The notes under the pieces: generated by a model
What the model was told of the DNA's origin: nothing
The model's input: the letters and a program-made list of their open reading frames with translations, nothing else
Database searches by the model: none
Translations under genes and position numbers: made by a program
Shown: in pieces, positions 27,573 to 37,614 of the stretch
Position numbering within the stretch: position 1 is the stretch's first letter
How the letters are laid out: the number at the start of each line of letters is the position of its first letter
DNA from: Erysipelotrichaceae bacterium UBA4808
GTDB taxonomy: Bacteria > Bacillota_I > Bacilli_A > Erysipelotrichales > Erysipelotrichaceae
Assembly (NCBI GenBank): GCA_002402585.1
Contig: DHGC01000054.1
Location: 1 to 64,000 of the forward strand
Length of the DNA: 64,000 nucleotides
Direction: 5' to 3'

Positions 27573-29678
27573 TCAAGCCTTATGTGAATACACATCCCTT
27601 GGCTTACTACCCTGCGCAGGACCAACAATCCCTTGTTGTTCCAACATATCAATCAAGCGAGCAGCACGATTGTACCCTAAACCAAATCGTCTTTGAATGT
27701 TCGAAGTGGATGCACGTTGCGTCTCAATCACGTACTGTTTGACTTCTTCAAAGATGGGATCATCAAAAGCCAACTGTCCATTTTGAGTGCCTTCAGGATC
27801 ACTTAGATTTAAAAACGCATCATCAAATTGCGGTTTCTGTCCCTTTGATACAAAATCCGTTATTCTACGAATTTCTTCATCATTGATGTAAACCCCTTGA
27901 ACACGAATTGGAGCTGGTTCCCCTACTGGGAAAAACAACATATCTCCATAACCTAACAAACGTTCAGCCCCAACACCATCCAAAATGACACGAGAATCAA
28001 TTCCACTAGAAACCGCAAAAGCAATACGTGATGGAATGTTCGCCTTGATGATACCCGTGATGACATCTGTACTTGGACGTTGTGTTGCGACGATCAAATG
28101 AATCCCAGCAGCACGAGCCAACTGTGTGATCCGTTGGATACTTCCTTCTACATCTTTGCCAGCAACGATCATCAAATCTGCCAACTCGTCAATGATGACT
28201 ACAATCCAAGGCATTGGATTCAAACTTGGATCTGTTTTCTTAGCAAGCAGTTCATTGTAACTTTGAATATTACGAACACCAATGTTTGAGAAGACTTCAT
28301 AACGATTTTCCATCATCGACACAATAACTTTTAACGCTCTTGCTGCTTCAGCAGCATCACTGATGACAGGTGAAATGAGGTGCGGAATCTTATGATACGG
28401 TGTAAATTCAACCTTCTTAGGATCAATTAACACCATTTTTAATTCATCTGGTGTTGTTCTTAATAAATAATTAATGATGATCGAGTTGACACAAACCGAC
28501 TTACCGCTCCCTGTCGCTCCTGCAATGAGTAAGTGTGGCATCTTATCCAACTCAGTAAAAACTGATTTACCCATCAAGTCTTTTCCTAAAGGAAACAACA
28601 ATTTCTTTGACAATTTATCTGCTGGAACATCCTTCATCAGTTCAATCATTCGAACGGGAACCATCTCGATATTAGGTATTTCAACACCCACCGCATTCCG
28701 TCCCGGAATTGGAGCCTCTAAGCGAAGCTCTTTCGCCGAAAGCTCCATCTTGATATTGTCTTGTAGCGATGCAATCTTAGATATCTTAACATTGCTTTCA
28801 GGTCTGACTTCAAATTTAGTAACAGCTGGTCCAATATGAGTCCCAACAAGACTTGCAGTTACCCCAAACTCACCAAGGATTTCGATCAATTTTTTTCCTT
28901 TTTGACTTGCCGCAACACTATTCGCATTGGATTTTGATTTAATTGCGACTTCGTCTAAAAGACTTAGACTTGGTATTGCATAGTTTCCACCGGAGACATG
29001 AATCGTAGCAGCTGATTTTGTTTTGATCTCAGGTTCCAAGGCTTTAACCTTAGGATGAGCTTTTGGTTCATCGGGTGTCAAGAAGACAGTTCGAGAGGTA
29101 CTGACTTGAGGTTCATCAATATAATTGACTTCCCTCTTACCATGATTCATTCGCATCAGCTTGATTTTGGTCTTAAGCCAACTAAAATCCACATTCATCA
29201 TGATCAAGGCAAGATAACCGATAATCAAGACAAACAATGTTCCCAAACGATCAAACAAAGTTGTGAAGAAAGCATATAAGCCTACACCGAAAACCCCACC
29301 ATGTGAAGGAAATTTATCAAAAAAGATAAAATTAATTTGATTTAACCAAGTACTAAACAAACCAAAACCCACATCACTAATTTCATAGCTGATGTAGGTA
29401 CTTGTCAAGATAATTAAGACGATGCTTAATATGCTCATCAATGCATACTTCAATGAAAGATGGAAATGCTTACGATTGAAAATACGATAGATGGCATAAG
29501 CACCCAAGCCAAAATAGACAAGGTCACGGCGCACACCAAACAAAACATTCATGATACGATCGAAATAGACACCAATGACACCTAAACGTTGAAACGCAAT
29601 AAAAATCAATGCTAATCCAATGAGTGCAATGAGTATGACCTGACTATGTTTGAAACTAACTTTCTTTTTACGAGGCAT
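27573..29678 (-). CDS. ftsK: DNA translocase FtsK/SpoIIIE
   Basis: Septum-anchored DNA pump that clears chromosome arms at division. 701 residues. Four membrane segments within residues 13-165, a short linker, then the RecA-like motor: Walker A GATGSGKS at 387-394, Walker B WIVVIIDELADLM. The C-terminal gamma winged helix (about 635-701) has STSNIQRRFGLGYNRAARL for recognising polar KOPS/SRS sites. The rnjB gene ends one base upstream, the same rnjB-ftsK neighbourhood as Bacillus ymfA-spoIIIE. Confidence 0.96.
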   Translation of the reverse strand: MPRKKKVSFKHSQVILIALIGLALIFIAFQRLGVIGVYFDRIMNVLFGVRRDLVYFGLGAYAIYRIFNRKHFHLSLKYALMSILSIVLIILTSTYISYEISDVGFGLFSTWLNQINFIFFDKFPSHGGVFGVGLYAFFTTLFDRLGTLFVLIIGYLALIMMNVDFSWLKTKIKLMRMNHGKREVNYIDEPQVSTSRTVFLTPDEPKAHPKVKALEPEIKTKSAATIHVSGGNYAIPSLSLLDEVAIKSKSNANSVAASQKGKKLIEILGEFGVTASLVGTHIGPAVTKFEVRPESNVKISKIASLQDNIKMELSAKELRLEAPIPGRNAVGVEIPNIEMVPVRMIELMKDVPADKLSKKLLFPLGKDLMGKSVFTELDKMPHLLIAGATGSGKSVCVNSIIINYLLRTTPDELKMVLIDPKKVEFTPYHKIPHLISPVISDAAEAARALKVIVSMMENRYEVFSNIGVRNIQSYNELLAKKTDPSLNPMPWIVVIIDELADLMIVAGKDVEGSIQRITQLARAAGIHLIVATQRPSTDVITGIIKANIPSRIAFAVSSGIDSRVILDGVGAERLLGYGDMLFFPVGEPAPIRVQGVYINDEEIRRITDFVSKGQKPQFDDAFLNLSDPEGTQNGQLAFDDPIFEEVKQYVIETQRASTSNIQRRFGLGYNRAARLIDMLEQQGIVGPAQGSKPRDVYSHKA

Positions 29679-29679
29679 A

Positions 29680-31344
29680 TTAATCCGCTAAATTGATTTC
29701 GACAATGACCGGCAATATCATCGGACGCTTACCCGTTTCCTTCAAGACATACTTAGTGATTTTATCCTTTGCTTCATTTCGGGCACTCATGTTTTCATAG
29801 CGTTTGTTTTCAACCATCGAAGCAATTGTATTCTCGAGAATCCCACCAATTTCCTTTACGATGTAATCCGCATCCTTAAGATAAATGACACCACGCGATT
29901 GAACATCGGGTCCGCCAATGACTTCTTTGGTATTGAAATTCAAAACGATACCAATGACGATGACACCATCCGTCGACAACATCTCACGATCCTTGAGAAT
30001 CAAACCACTGGAATCTAAATGTGCATTTCCGTCGATTAAAATCTCATCCAACTTGATGATGTTCGCTGTATTCGCCAGCTTAGCATTTTCAAACGTCGCA
30101 ATCTGACCATTGTCCAAGACAACGATTTTATCCGCATAATAACCCAAATCCAATGCAATCGTCGCATTGTTCACAAGATGACGATATTCGCCATGTATTG
30201 GTATGAAATACTTCGGTTTTAAGAGATACACCAACATTTTGATGTCTTCAATCGACGCATGCATCGAAATCACTTTACGACGATCTAAAGTAATGACATT
30301 GACATCTTCTTTGTATAGCTCATTCTCCATCATGCTTGCTTCTTTTTCCGTGCCAGGAACAATCGGTGAAGCAATGATAACCGTATCATTTGCGTCCAGC
30401 GTAAACAATTCTTCTTCTTTCAATGCAATCTTGTGCATTAATTTAAAGACTTGCGGTCCACTACCAGAAATGATGACCATGACATTGTCTAAATCATTAT
30501 TAAACTTACCCTTTGGCAATTCTAAATCCAATGGCATCTTGTAATAGCCTAAAGATTCCGCCAAGCGTAACAACTCGCGTTGATCCTGATTGAAGAATAA
30601 TACCTTACGCTTGTATTTCTTAGCCAACTCCATCAATTCCATGAGTCTGAATAAATTCTGCTCATACATCGTCACAAAAACGCGACCCCTCGCATCTTCC
30701 AAAACATCTTCAACCGTCTCCGTGATCATGTGATTGGGTGCCGTGTAGCCTGGACGATCCGCGCCAACTGATTCAGTTAAAAAAGCAAAAACACCCTTTT
30801 TACCAATTTCCGCAAAATTCGTGATATCACAAGCAAAGGCTGGATTACGTGTATTAAAATCTATGATGTATTCACCCGCATAAACAATGTAGCCAAAAGG
30901 GCTTTCGATCGCAATGCCAAAAGCATCCGCAATCGAGTGTGTCAAGCTAAAGGTGCGGATATTGATTTTGCCAACATTCAAATTATCGTCACGTTTAATA
31001 ACCTTGATTTGATAATCGCTCACCTTCTCTTCTTTAAACAATTTTTCAATTAGCTTTGCCGTCAATGGCGTTGTAAAAATCGGCAAATTAGCTTGCTTGA
31101 TCAGATAAGGTAGAGCTGCCATTGCATCATCATGGCCATGTGTGATGAAGATGCCTTTAATTCTTTGTTTGTTTTCGATAAGATACTTAAAGTCTGGGAT
31201 GATGATTTCAACCCCTAAACGATCCTTATCCGGATACTTAAGACCGACATCAATCACAAAAAGATCTTGATTGATCTCGATAACGGTAAGATTCTTACCA
31301 TCCTCATCTAAGCCACCCAACGCAAAAATGCGTACTTGATTCAT
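29680..31344 (-). CDS. rnjB: RNase J2-like metallo-beta-lactamase protein
   Basis: RNase J family (beta-lactamase plus beta-CASP domains, C-terminal domain), 554 residues. The metal motif HxHxDH reads HGHDDA at 69-74, its last His replaced by Ala. His136 (SLTHSIAD) is kept, but the metal-bridging Asp of the family appears as Glu158 in YAGEYI. The 3'-phosphate pocket PIHGEYRHL is present. This pattern matches RNase J2, the weakly active partner that forms a complex with RNase J1; a J1 gene should exist elsewhere. Position next to ftsK agrees with Bacillus rnjB. SD AGGAGG. Confidence 0.9.
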   Translation of the reverse strand: MNQVRIFALGGLDEDGKNLTVIEINQDLFVIDVGLKYPDKDRLGVEIIIPDFKYLIENKQRIKGIFITHGHDDAMAALPYLIKQANLPIFTTPLTAKLIEKLFKEEKVSDYQIKVIKRDDNLNVGKINIRTFSLTHSIADAFGIAIESPFGYIVYAGEYIIDFNTRNPAFACDITNFAEIGKKGVFAFLTESVGADRPGYTAPNHMITETVEDVLEDARGRVFVTMYEQNLFRLMELMELAKKYKRKVLFFNQDQRELLRLAESLGYYKMPLDLELPKGKFNNDLDNVMVIISGSGPQVFKLMHKIALKEEELFTLDANDTVIIASPIVPGTEKEASMMENELYKEDVNVITLDRRKVISMHASIEDIKMLVYLLKPKYFIPIHGEYRHLVNNATIALDLGYYADKIVVLDNGQIATFENAKLANTANIIKLDEILIDGNAHLDSSGLILKDREMLSTDGVIVIGIVLNFNTKEVIGGPDVQSRGVIYLKDADYIVKEIGGILENTIASMVENKRYENMSARNEAKDKITKYVLKETGKRPMILPVIVEINLAD

Positions 31345-31374
31345 TATATTTCCTCCTAAATAAACACTATTTTC

Positions 31375-31404
31375 ATTATAGCGTATAAAGCAAACTTAAG
31401 CTAA
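31375..31404 (-). promoter_or_regulatory. Putative rnjB-ftsK promoter
   Basis: Minus strand TTAGCT (31399-31404), 18-bp spacer, TATAAT (31375-31380), between miaB and rnjB. The -10 is perfect and the -35 weak. Confidence 0.4.
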
Positions 31405-32831
31405 ACTTCTTCACCTTTTAAGGTCCAAGTATTCGCTCCAGTAATTTTCACTTTTACAATCATACCAGCTTTTGCTTTCTTCGGTATAAAATTGACCAAC
31501 TTATTCGTTTCAGTATAACCACTGTAGACATCTGGATTTTTTTTAGAAGGTCCATCCACTAGAACGTTTTGAATCGAATCCACAATCTTCTTATTGTTTT
31601 GTAGAGCATATACCGATACGCGTTGGTTCAAACGCTTCAAACGCGAACGCTTTACTTCCAACTCAATGTTATCTTCCATCTTACTTGCCGGCGTCCCATG
31701 ACGAGGCGAGTAAATGAAAGTGTAAACATTATCGAACTGACAATACTCAATCATCTTCAATGTATCATTGAACTGTTCTTCCGACTCATTTGGGAAGCCA
31801 ACAATGATGTCCGTTGAGAAAGCAATATTCTTAACTTTAGTCTTCAATGCATCAAAAACATGAAGATACTCATCGGTTGTGTAACGACGTCCCATGATTT
31901 TAAGAATCTCATTGCTTCCAGATTGAAGTGGGAGATGAACAAAAGGCATGATGTTGTCATATTGCGCAATGATATCCACCATCTTGTCACTGAAATCCCA
32001 AGGATGACTTGTCATGAAACGAATCCGTGGAATATCGGTTTTTGCCACATCTTCCAATAATTCCGCAAAGCCATAGTCGAGCTCCAAATCTTTACCATAA
32101 GCATTGACATTCTGGCCCAACAACGTAACTTCTTGATAACCTTCTTCAACCAAAGTCACGACTTCCTTAAGGATGTCTTCACTTAAACGTGAACGTTCCT
32201 TGCCACGTGTGTATGGAACGATACAGTATGTACAGAACTTGTCACAACCATAAATGATGTTTACCCAAGCTTTTGCTTTCTGAACACGATTGACAGGTAG
32301 ATTTTCATAAACCTCCCCTTCTTTGGAATAAACTTCAACGACTCTTTCCTTGCTGAAATGAGCTTGTATCAAAAGCTCTGGGAAACGATGGATATTGTGC
32401 GTACCAAAGATGATATCAATATGTTGATGGGTCTTAAGAATGGTGTTGACCACCTCTTCCTCCTGAGCCATGCAGCCACATACCACAAAAATCAAATCTG
32501 GATTCTCATATTTCAACTGTTTCAAATGGCCGATTTCACCAAAAACTTTATCCTCTGCATTCTTACGAATGGCACATGTGTTCATGATGATTAAATCGGC
32601 TTCTTCAGGTGTATTGACCTCTGCATAAGACATCATTGCAAGCATCCCACGAAGTGTTTCAGAATCACGCTCATTCGCTTGACATCCGTACGTACGTAAG
32701 TAAAATTTCTTATTAAAGCCTAGACTAAGATACTCATCTGGTATATTGAAACGCGAACGTTCGATGATCGTTTCATCTTTCGTTCTTCTTTGAGCACTTT
32801 TTAAATTTGGTTTGATAAATAGTTCGTTCAT
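31401..32831 (-). CDS. miaB: tRNA i6A37 methylthiotransferase MiaB
   Basis: Radical-SAM enzyme making ms2i6A37 in UNN-reading tRNAs. 476 residues with the long N-terminal extension typical of Bacillota MiaB. First-domain cluster cysteines C50, C86 and C120; radical-SAM cluster C196-C200-C203 in GCDKFCTYC. C-terminal TRAM domain ends in a short strand. A ferredoxin gene immediately upstream on the same strand could supply electrons; that link is inference. Confidence 0.97.
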   Translation of the reverse strand: MNELFIKPNLKSAQRRTKDETIIERSRFNIPDEYLSLGFNKKFYLRTYGCQANERDSETLRGMLAMMSYAEVNTPEEADLIIMNTCAIRKNAEDKVFGEIGHLKQLKYENPDLIFVVCGCMAQEEEVVNTILKTHQHIDIIFGTHNIHRFPELLIQAHFSKERVVEVYSKEGEVYENLPVNRVQKAKAWVNIIYGCDKFCTYCIVPYTRGKERSRLSEDILKEVVTLVEEGYQEVTLLGQNVNAYGKDLELDYGFAELLEDVAKTDIPRIRFMTSHPWDFSDKMVDIIAQYDNIMPFVHLPLQSGSNEILKIMGRRYTTDEYLHVFDALKTKVKNIAFSTDIIVGFPNESEEQFNDTLKMIEYCQFDNVYTFIYSPRHGTPASKMEDNIELEVKRSRLKRLNQRVSVYALQNNKKIVDSIQNVLVDGPSKKNPDVYSGYTETNKLVNFIPKKAKAGMIVKVKITGANTWTLKGEEV

Positions 32832-32842
32832 AATTTTCCCTT

Positions 32843-32868
32843 AAAAAAACCAAGCTCTGCTTGGTTAT
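32843..32868 (-). terminator. Ferredoxin terminator
   Basis: AACCAAG, short loop, CTTGGTT followed by a run of U on the minus strand. The ferredoxin stop codon TAA forms part of the stem. Confidence 0.85.
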
Positions 32869-33041
32869 TTTTGACTTATCGCTTCAGTTGGACAAACACC
32901 GATACATGCTAAGCAATCAATGCAGATCGATTCATCGCATTCTGCTTTGCCATCCGCATCCAAAGATAAAGCTCCAACAGGGCAAACACCTACACAGGCA
33001 CCACAACCAATACAGCTATCTTTTGCTACAACAACAGGCAT
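32865..33041 (-). CDS. 2[4Fe-4S] ferredoxin
   Basis: Small electron carrier of 58 residues. Two cluster motifs CxxCxxCxxxCP: C10, C13, C16, C20 and C40, C43, C46, C50, in the clostridial ferredoxin pattern. Starts MPVVVAKDSCIGCGAC with AGGAGG upstream. It has its own promoter inside the end of ymdB and its own terminator, so it is expressed separately from miaB downstream. It could feed electrons to the radical-SAM enzymes or other redox partners; partner unknown. Too short for usual ORF cut-offs. Confidence 0.95.
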   Translation of the reverse strand: MPVVVAKDSCIGCGACVGVCPVGALSLDADGKAECDESICIDCLACIGVCPTEAISQK

Positions 33042-33066
33042 AACGAATCCTCCTTTTAATAAAATA

Positions 33067-33094
33067 ATTATAGCACTTAATGCTCATTATTCAA
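33067..33094 (-). promoter_or_regulatory. Ferredoxin promoter
   Basis: Minus strand TTGAAT (33089-33094), 16-bp spacer, TATAAT (33067-33072). The -35 lies inside the last codons of ymdB. Confidence 0.7.
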
Positions 33095-33871
33095 CTCATT
33101 TTCCGGTCGAATCTGAATCCGCTGAATGTGTGTCGCACGCATGCTTTCTTCATCAATCGAGATTACAACTGCACAAAGCTGCGCAGGTTCTTCACTTACA
33201 GTGAAGCGCTTTGAATAATTACCATTGAAGCGATCCAAAACCTCTTGAATGTCACGTCCAATGACACTATTGAAAGGACCGGTCATTCCCACATCACTTA
33301 TGAATGCACAACCATCAATGATTCTCTCATCGGCTGTTTGTACATGTGTGTGTGTCCCTAAGACTGCAGCACATTGATCCTTGAACTGATAGGCAAAGGC
33401 AACTTTCTCACTGGTCGCTTCTGCATGCAGATCAACGATGACAATCTTGTTCTTATTGAATCGCTCAAGTTGATACATGGCTTCAAAAGGTGTTTCGACG
33501 ACATTATCCATAAAAATCGAACCAATCAAATTGATGATGCGAAGTGTCTTGCCTTTTACTTCAAACTCTTGTATTCCTTTGCCGTGCGTTTGTGGATACA
33601 TGTTTAAAGGTCTTACAAGATGTTTGCTTTTTTGGATAAATGCTAAAATATCCGACTTGGAATACGCATGATTGCCTAAGGTGATCGCATCGACCCCATT
33701 GGCAAGCAGCTCTTCATAAAGCTTCAGGGTCATCCCTTTACCATGCGCGATGTTTTCACCATTCACGATGATGAAATCAATATTATGCGCTTGTTTAAGC
33801 GAAACAAGTCGAGCATATAAAATTGCTCGACCTGCTTTTCCTACGATATCACCAACGAATAATATATTCAT
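33077..33871 (-). CDS. ymdB: YmdB-type metallophosphodiesterase
   Basis: Calcineurin-like phosphodiesterase, 264 residues. Metal ligands are visible in MNILFVGDIVG, VNGENIAHGKG, TLGNHAYSK, DLHAEATSEK and GTHTHVQTAD. The Bacillus homologue hydrolyses 2',3'-cAMP and affects global gene expression. The ATG overlaps the rny stop by one base, as in Bacillus, pointing to co-transcription of RNase Y and YmdB. Confidence 0.95.
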   Translation of the reverse strand: MNILFVGDIVGKAGRAILYARLVSLKQAHNIDFIIVNGENIAHGKGMTLKLYEELLANGVDAITLGNHAYSKSDILAFIQKSKHLVRPLNMYPQTHGKGIQEFEVKGKTLRIINLIGSIFMDNVVETPFEAMYQLERFNKNKIVIVDLHAEATSEKVAFAYQFKDQCAAVLGTHTHVQTADERIIDGCAFISDVGMTGPFNSVIGRDIQEVLDRFNGNYSKRFTVSEEPAQLCAVVISIDEESMRATHIQRIQIRPENELNNEH

Positions 33872-35430
33872 TATTTCGCTACTTCTGACGTCCGTGTCTC
33901 ACGAATAACCGTGACTTTGATTTGACCCGGATAGGTCATTTCTTTTTCAATCTTCTCGCGTATTTCACGTGCAACGCGGTGACAAGCTAAATCATCCAAT
34001 TTATCTGGAACAACCATGACGCGAATCTCACGTCCTGCTTGAATCGCATACACTTTTTCAACACCATCAAAGGATGTGGCAATCTTTTCCAATTGTTCCA
34101 AACGTTGAATGTAATTCTGGAATGATTCAAAACGAGCCCCTGGTCGAGCAGCACTCAACGTATCCGCAGCCTGCGCTAAAACGGCATAAATTGAATTTGC
34201 AGGCACATCCCCATGATGCGATTCAATCGCATTGATGACCGCTGGATGTTCACCATGCTTACGACAGATGCGAGCACCGAGTTCCACATGGCTTCCTTCC
34301 ATTTCGAAATCCAAAGCTTTACCGATATCATGAAGCAAACCAACACGCTTAGCTAAATTCTGGTTCAAACCCAGTTCAGCAGCCATCATTCCCGTTAAAT
34401 AAGCAACTTCCATACTGTGTTGCAAAGCATTTTGCCCATAACTGTAACGATAACGCAAACGTCCGATCAAACCGACGATTTCACGATCGATCTTACCGAT
34501 ACCAACCTTAAATACGGCATCAGCACCCGCTTTTTGAATGGTTTCATTCAACTCGTTTTGAACACGACCGACGACCTCTTCAATACGACCAGGTTGGATA
34601 CGACCATCTTTCAATAAAGACTCCAAAGACAATCGTGCAACTTCACGACGGATTGGATCGAAACAAGATAATGTGATGGTTTCTGGTGTGTCATCAATCA
34701 AGATGTCAACACCAGTCGCTTGTTCAATCGCGCGAATGTTACGTCCTTCACGGCCGATGATACGACCCTTCATTTCTTCATTTGGCAAGGCGACAACGGA
34801 AACAGTACGTTCCAAAGTCTCTTCTTGTGCATAACGTTGAATTGCCAAACCAATGATCTCACGTGCCATATCGGAAGCCTTTGACTTCGCTTCTTCTTCT
34901 TGGTCACGGATATAAGCTTCTACTTCATTTTGTGTTCTTACTCGAACGATATCCAATAATTCCTGTTTTGCGTCACTTGCCGACATATTGGCAATTCGTT
35001 CCAACTCAACAACCTGCCCATCGATCTTCTCTTGCAGGGTTTTCTCCATCTTCTCTAGTACGTTTAATTTTTCGGTAACTTGTTTATTTCTTGTATCAAG
35101 TTCTTTTTCTTTTGAGGTCAACGTCTCATTACGAAAATTAAGACTGTCTTCACGACGGTTCAATTTAGCTTCAATTTCTTGAAGTGATTGTTTTGATTCC
35201 TTAATTTCTTTTTCTGCAGCTAATTTCAAATCATAAGCTTGTGTCTTCGCATCGAGTTGCGCTTGACGTAAAGCAGCATCTGCTTTAATGTTCGCTTCAT
35301 CTAAAATAAGCTTTGCTTTTTGTTGATCTCTATTTAATCCTAACTTTGAGATGACCATCATCAAGATGACCCCCAAAGCAAAACCACCGATAATACTAGC
35401 TAAGATGAAAAAGTATGGTAAATCTCGCAT
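33871..35430 (-). CDS. rny: Ribonuclease Y
   Basis: Membrane-anchored endoribonuclease starting bulk mRNA decay. 519 residues from ATG 35430, which follows GGAGGAAAAAT and begins MRDLPYFFILASIIGG. One N-terminal membrane helix, a long coiled coil (about 35-190), a KH domain with GRIIGREGRNIRAIE, then the HD domain whose HD is in LLHDIGKALDFE. The in-frame region before the ATG is leader, not protein. Promoter at 35471-35499. Overlaps ymdB by one base. Confidence 0.97.
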   Translation of the reverse strand: MRDLPYFFILASIIGGFALGVILMMVISKLGLNRDQQKAKLILDEANIKADAALRQAQLDAKTQAYDLKLAAEKEIKESKQSLQEIEAKLNRREDSLNFRNETLTSKEKELDTRNKQVTEKLNVLEKMEKTLQEKIDGQVVELERIANMSASDAKQELLDIVRVRTQNEVEAYIRDQEEEAKSKASDMAREIIGLAIQRYAQEETLERTVSVVALPNEEMKGRIIGREGRNIRAIEQATGVDILIDDTPETITLSCFDPIRREVARLSLESLLKDGRIQPGRIEEVVGRVQNELNETIQKAGADAVFKVGIGKIDREIVGLIGRLRYRYSYGQNALQHSMEVAYLTGMMAAELGLNQNLAKRVGLLHDIGKALDFEMEGSHVELGARICRKHGEHPAVINAIESHHGDVPANSIYAVLAQAADTLSAARPGARFESFQNYIQRLEQLEKIATSFDGVEKVYAIQAGREIRVMVVPDKLDDLACHRVAREIREKIEKEMTYPGQIKVTVIRETRTSEVAK

Positions 35431-35470
35431 ATTTTTCCTCCAGCTTAGAGTTTTGATAACTCTACTTATA

Positions 35471-35499
35471 ATCATACTTAATTTTCGAACATTTCTCAA
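35471..35499 (-). promoter_or_regulatory. rny promoter and leader hairpin
   Basis: Minus strand TTGAGA (35494-35499), 17-bp spacer, TATGAT (35471-35476). The leader downstream contains a small AGAGTT/AACTCT hairpin just before the SD. Confidence 0.65.
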
Positions 35500-35500
35500 C

Positions 35501-35522
35501 AAAAAAGGACGTTAGTGTCCTT
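35501..35522 (-). terminator. recA terminator
   Basis: AGGAC, loop ACTAAC holding the recA stop codon, GTCCT and six U on the minus strand. Confidence 0.85.
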
Positions 35523-36528
35523 CTTCACCCTCTTCTACAACCTTTGTGAAGAGCTTTTGTTTTAATTCCACTTCAATCGTATTGCAAATCACAGGATTCG
35601 CTTGCAAGAATGCACGCGCCGCTTCCTTACCCTGACCAATCTTTTCTCCATTATAGGAGAACCATGCCCCAGCTTTTTGAATGATATCACGATCGACAGC
35701 CATCTCAATTAACTCTCCAATTCGCGAAATCCCTTTGCCATACATGATATCAACAGTCGCCACTTTGAATGGTGGAGCTACTTTATTTTTAACGATTTTC
35801 ACATTGACTTTATTGCCAATGATATCCGTTCCCGATTTAATAGCTTCACTCTTTCGAACATCGACACGAATCGAAGCATAGAACTTAAGTGCTTTCCCAC
35901 CTGTCGTCGTTTCAGGATTACCAAACATGACCCCAATCTTTTCACGTAATTGATTGATGAAGATTGCCGTACAATCACTGCGGTTCATGACCCCAGCCAA
36001 TTTACGCATCGCTTTAGACATCAAACGTGCTTGAAGACCCATATGGGCATCCGACATTTCACCATCCAATTCAGCTTGAGGAACCAAAGCCGCAACTGAG
36101 TCGATGACAATCAAATCAATCGCACCACTTTTAATCAACATTTCAGTGATCTCCAAAGCCTGTTCACCACTATCGGGTTGCGAAAGAATCAAATCTTCAA
36201 TATTGACACCTAATGCTTTGGCATACATCGGATCGATAGCGTTTTCCGCATCAATAAAGGCAGCCTTGCCACCCTTTTTCTGCACTTCTGCAATCGCATG
36301 CAAAGCCAATGTGGTCTTCCCACTCGACTCTGGACCATAGATTTCTACGATACGTCCTTTAGGATAACCCCCCACACCCAAAGCGTAATCGATTGCGATC
36401 GAGCCACTGCTAATCGAATCGATTTCAACATTTGCACGATCACCTAAACGCATAACCGCACCTTTACCATACTGTTTTTGAATCTGCTTTAAAGCATCTT
36501 CCAATAAAATATCTTTTTTATTTTCCAT
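35512..36528 (-). CDS. recA: Recombinase RecA
   Basis: Strand-exchange and SOS co-protease ATPase. 338 residues. Walker A GPESSGKT at 65-72, Walker [14 protein letters not shown]-binding loops L1 ([21 protein letters not shown]) and L2 ([15 protein letters not shown]), and a short acidic C-terminus. SD AGAGGAAC. No SOS box of the Bacillus CGAAC-N4-GTTCG kind was seen immediately upstream. It follows the CinA-domain gene as in many Bacillota. Confidence 0.98.
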   Translation of the reverse strand: MENKKDILLEDALKQIQKQYGKGAVMRLGDRANVEIDSISSGSIAIDYALGVGGYPKGRIVEIYGPESSGKTTLALHAIAEVQKKGGKAAFIDAENAIDPMYAKALGVNIEDLILSQPDSGEQALEITEMLIKSGAIDLIVIDSVAALVPQAELDGEMSDAHMGLQARLMSKAMRKLAGVMNRSDCTAIFINQLREKIGVMFGNPETTTGGKALKFYASIRVDVRKSEAIKSGTDIIGNKVNVKIVKNKVAPPFKVATVDIMYGKGISRIGELIEMAVDRDIIQKAGAWFSYNGEKIGQGKEAARAFLQANPVICNTIEVELKQKLFTKVVEEGEEGH

Positions 36529-36553
36529 AGGTTCCTCTTCTTTTAAATATGCT

Positions 36554-37021
36554 TTAGTTTGGCATATCCCTAATAATATCGATTAACTTAGACGTCATCG
36601 TTTGAACCGCATGCACTTGCAAAGCATTTCGTTCCAACGAATCTTGAAACTCGAAATCAAACTGTTGATCTCGATACCGCATACAAGCAAACCACAAACC
36701 ACAGGCTTTCCCTTCGAGCACACTAGGCCCTGCATTGCCTGTAAAGGATATGCAAATATCACTCGCAAACATACTTTGACACGTTTTTGCCATTTGGTCA
36801 GCAACTTCCCGACTCACGACACCATAGGTATCAAGAAACATTGGATCAATACCAAGTACCGTATGTTTAACCTCAGATTGATAAGCGATCACTGAACCTT
36901 TATAAGTGGCAGAGACCCCTGGAATCTTACCTAGTTCATATGCGAACAATCCCGCTGTGAAACTTTCACAGGTACTGATGCTTAACTTCTTTTCAACAAG
37001 GAGTTCAACCAACCGTTTCAT
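36554..37021 (-). CDS. Stand-alone CinA C-terminal (PncC-type) protein
   Basis: 155 residues from ATG 37021 comprising only the CinA C-terminal domain, whose known activity is nicotinamide-nucleotide amidase (NMN to NaMN). Family marks: [23 protein letters not shown] and [22 protein letters not shown]. Bacillus CinA has a further N-terminal MoCF-like domain that is absent here; the gene starts on the last base of the pgsA stop, so the short form is real. Fits with the pncB and nadD genes in the window. Activity is inferred. Confidence 0.88.
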   Translation of the reverse strand: MKRLVELLVEKKLSISTCESFTAGLFAYELGKIPGVSATYKGSVIAYQSEVKHTVLGIDPMFLDTYGVVSREVADQMAKTCQSMFASDICISFTGNAGPSVLEGKACGLWFACMRYRDQQFDFEFQDSLERNALQVHAVQTMTSKLIDIIRDMPN

Positions 37022-37614
37022 TACATGGATTCCAGAATCATATCTTTGGCTTGAACAAAATAAGATACACCACTCAAGACCGAAATGATGACCGTAAACC
37101 ACAACATCAATTCATGGACCGGTAATTGAACCAACTCAAAAGGAAGATTACCCGCGAGATAAAGAATGATCGTCAGCATCTGAGCTACCGTCTTTACTTT
37201 ACCCAAGAAAGCCGCCGCAATCGTCACGCCATTTCGAGCCGCAATCATTCGGATGCCTTCGACAATGGTATCACGCCAAATCAAAACCAACACCGCAATG
37301 ACAGGCACAACGCCTTGATAAGCGAATAAGATGAATACCGTATTGACTAAAAGCTTATCCGCAATCGGATCCACAAACTTACCAAACGTCGTGACTTGAT
37401 TGTTCTTACGCGCAAGATAACCATCTAGAAAATCCGTGATGCTCGCCAAAGTAAACAAAGCTAAAATAATCAGATTTACAACAGGAAGACTAACGAACGC
37501 ATATTTAACATAGCCAAAGACGATATTAAACTGTGCGAACGGAAATGTTGCGAAGAATACAATGACAGGAATAAACAATAAACGAATCAAAGTCAATCGA
37601 TTGGGTAGATTCAT
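37021..37614 (-). CDS. pgsA: CDP-diacylglycerol-glycerol-3-phosphate phosphatidyltransferase
   Basis: Membrane enzyme making phosphatidylglycerol-phosphate. About 197 residues from ATG 37614, which follows GTAGGAGGAAACGC. CDP-alcohol phosphotransferase motif DG..AR........G...D...D is present as DFLDGYLARKNNQVTTFGKF then VDPIAD. Four to five membrane segments. It overlaps rodZ's end by 4 bases; rodZ-pgsA-cinA-recA is the Bacillus order. Confidence 0.95.
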   Translation of the reverse strand: MNLPNRLTLIRLLFIPVIVFFATFPFAQFNIVFGYVKYAFVSLPVVNLIILALFTLASITDFLDGYLARKNNQVTTFGKFVDPIADKLLVNTVFILFAYQGVVPVIAVLVLIWRDTIVEGIRMIAARNGVTIAAAFLGKVKTVAQMLTIILYLAGNLPFELVQLPVHELMLWFTVIISVLSGVSYFVQAKDMILESM

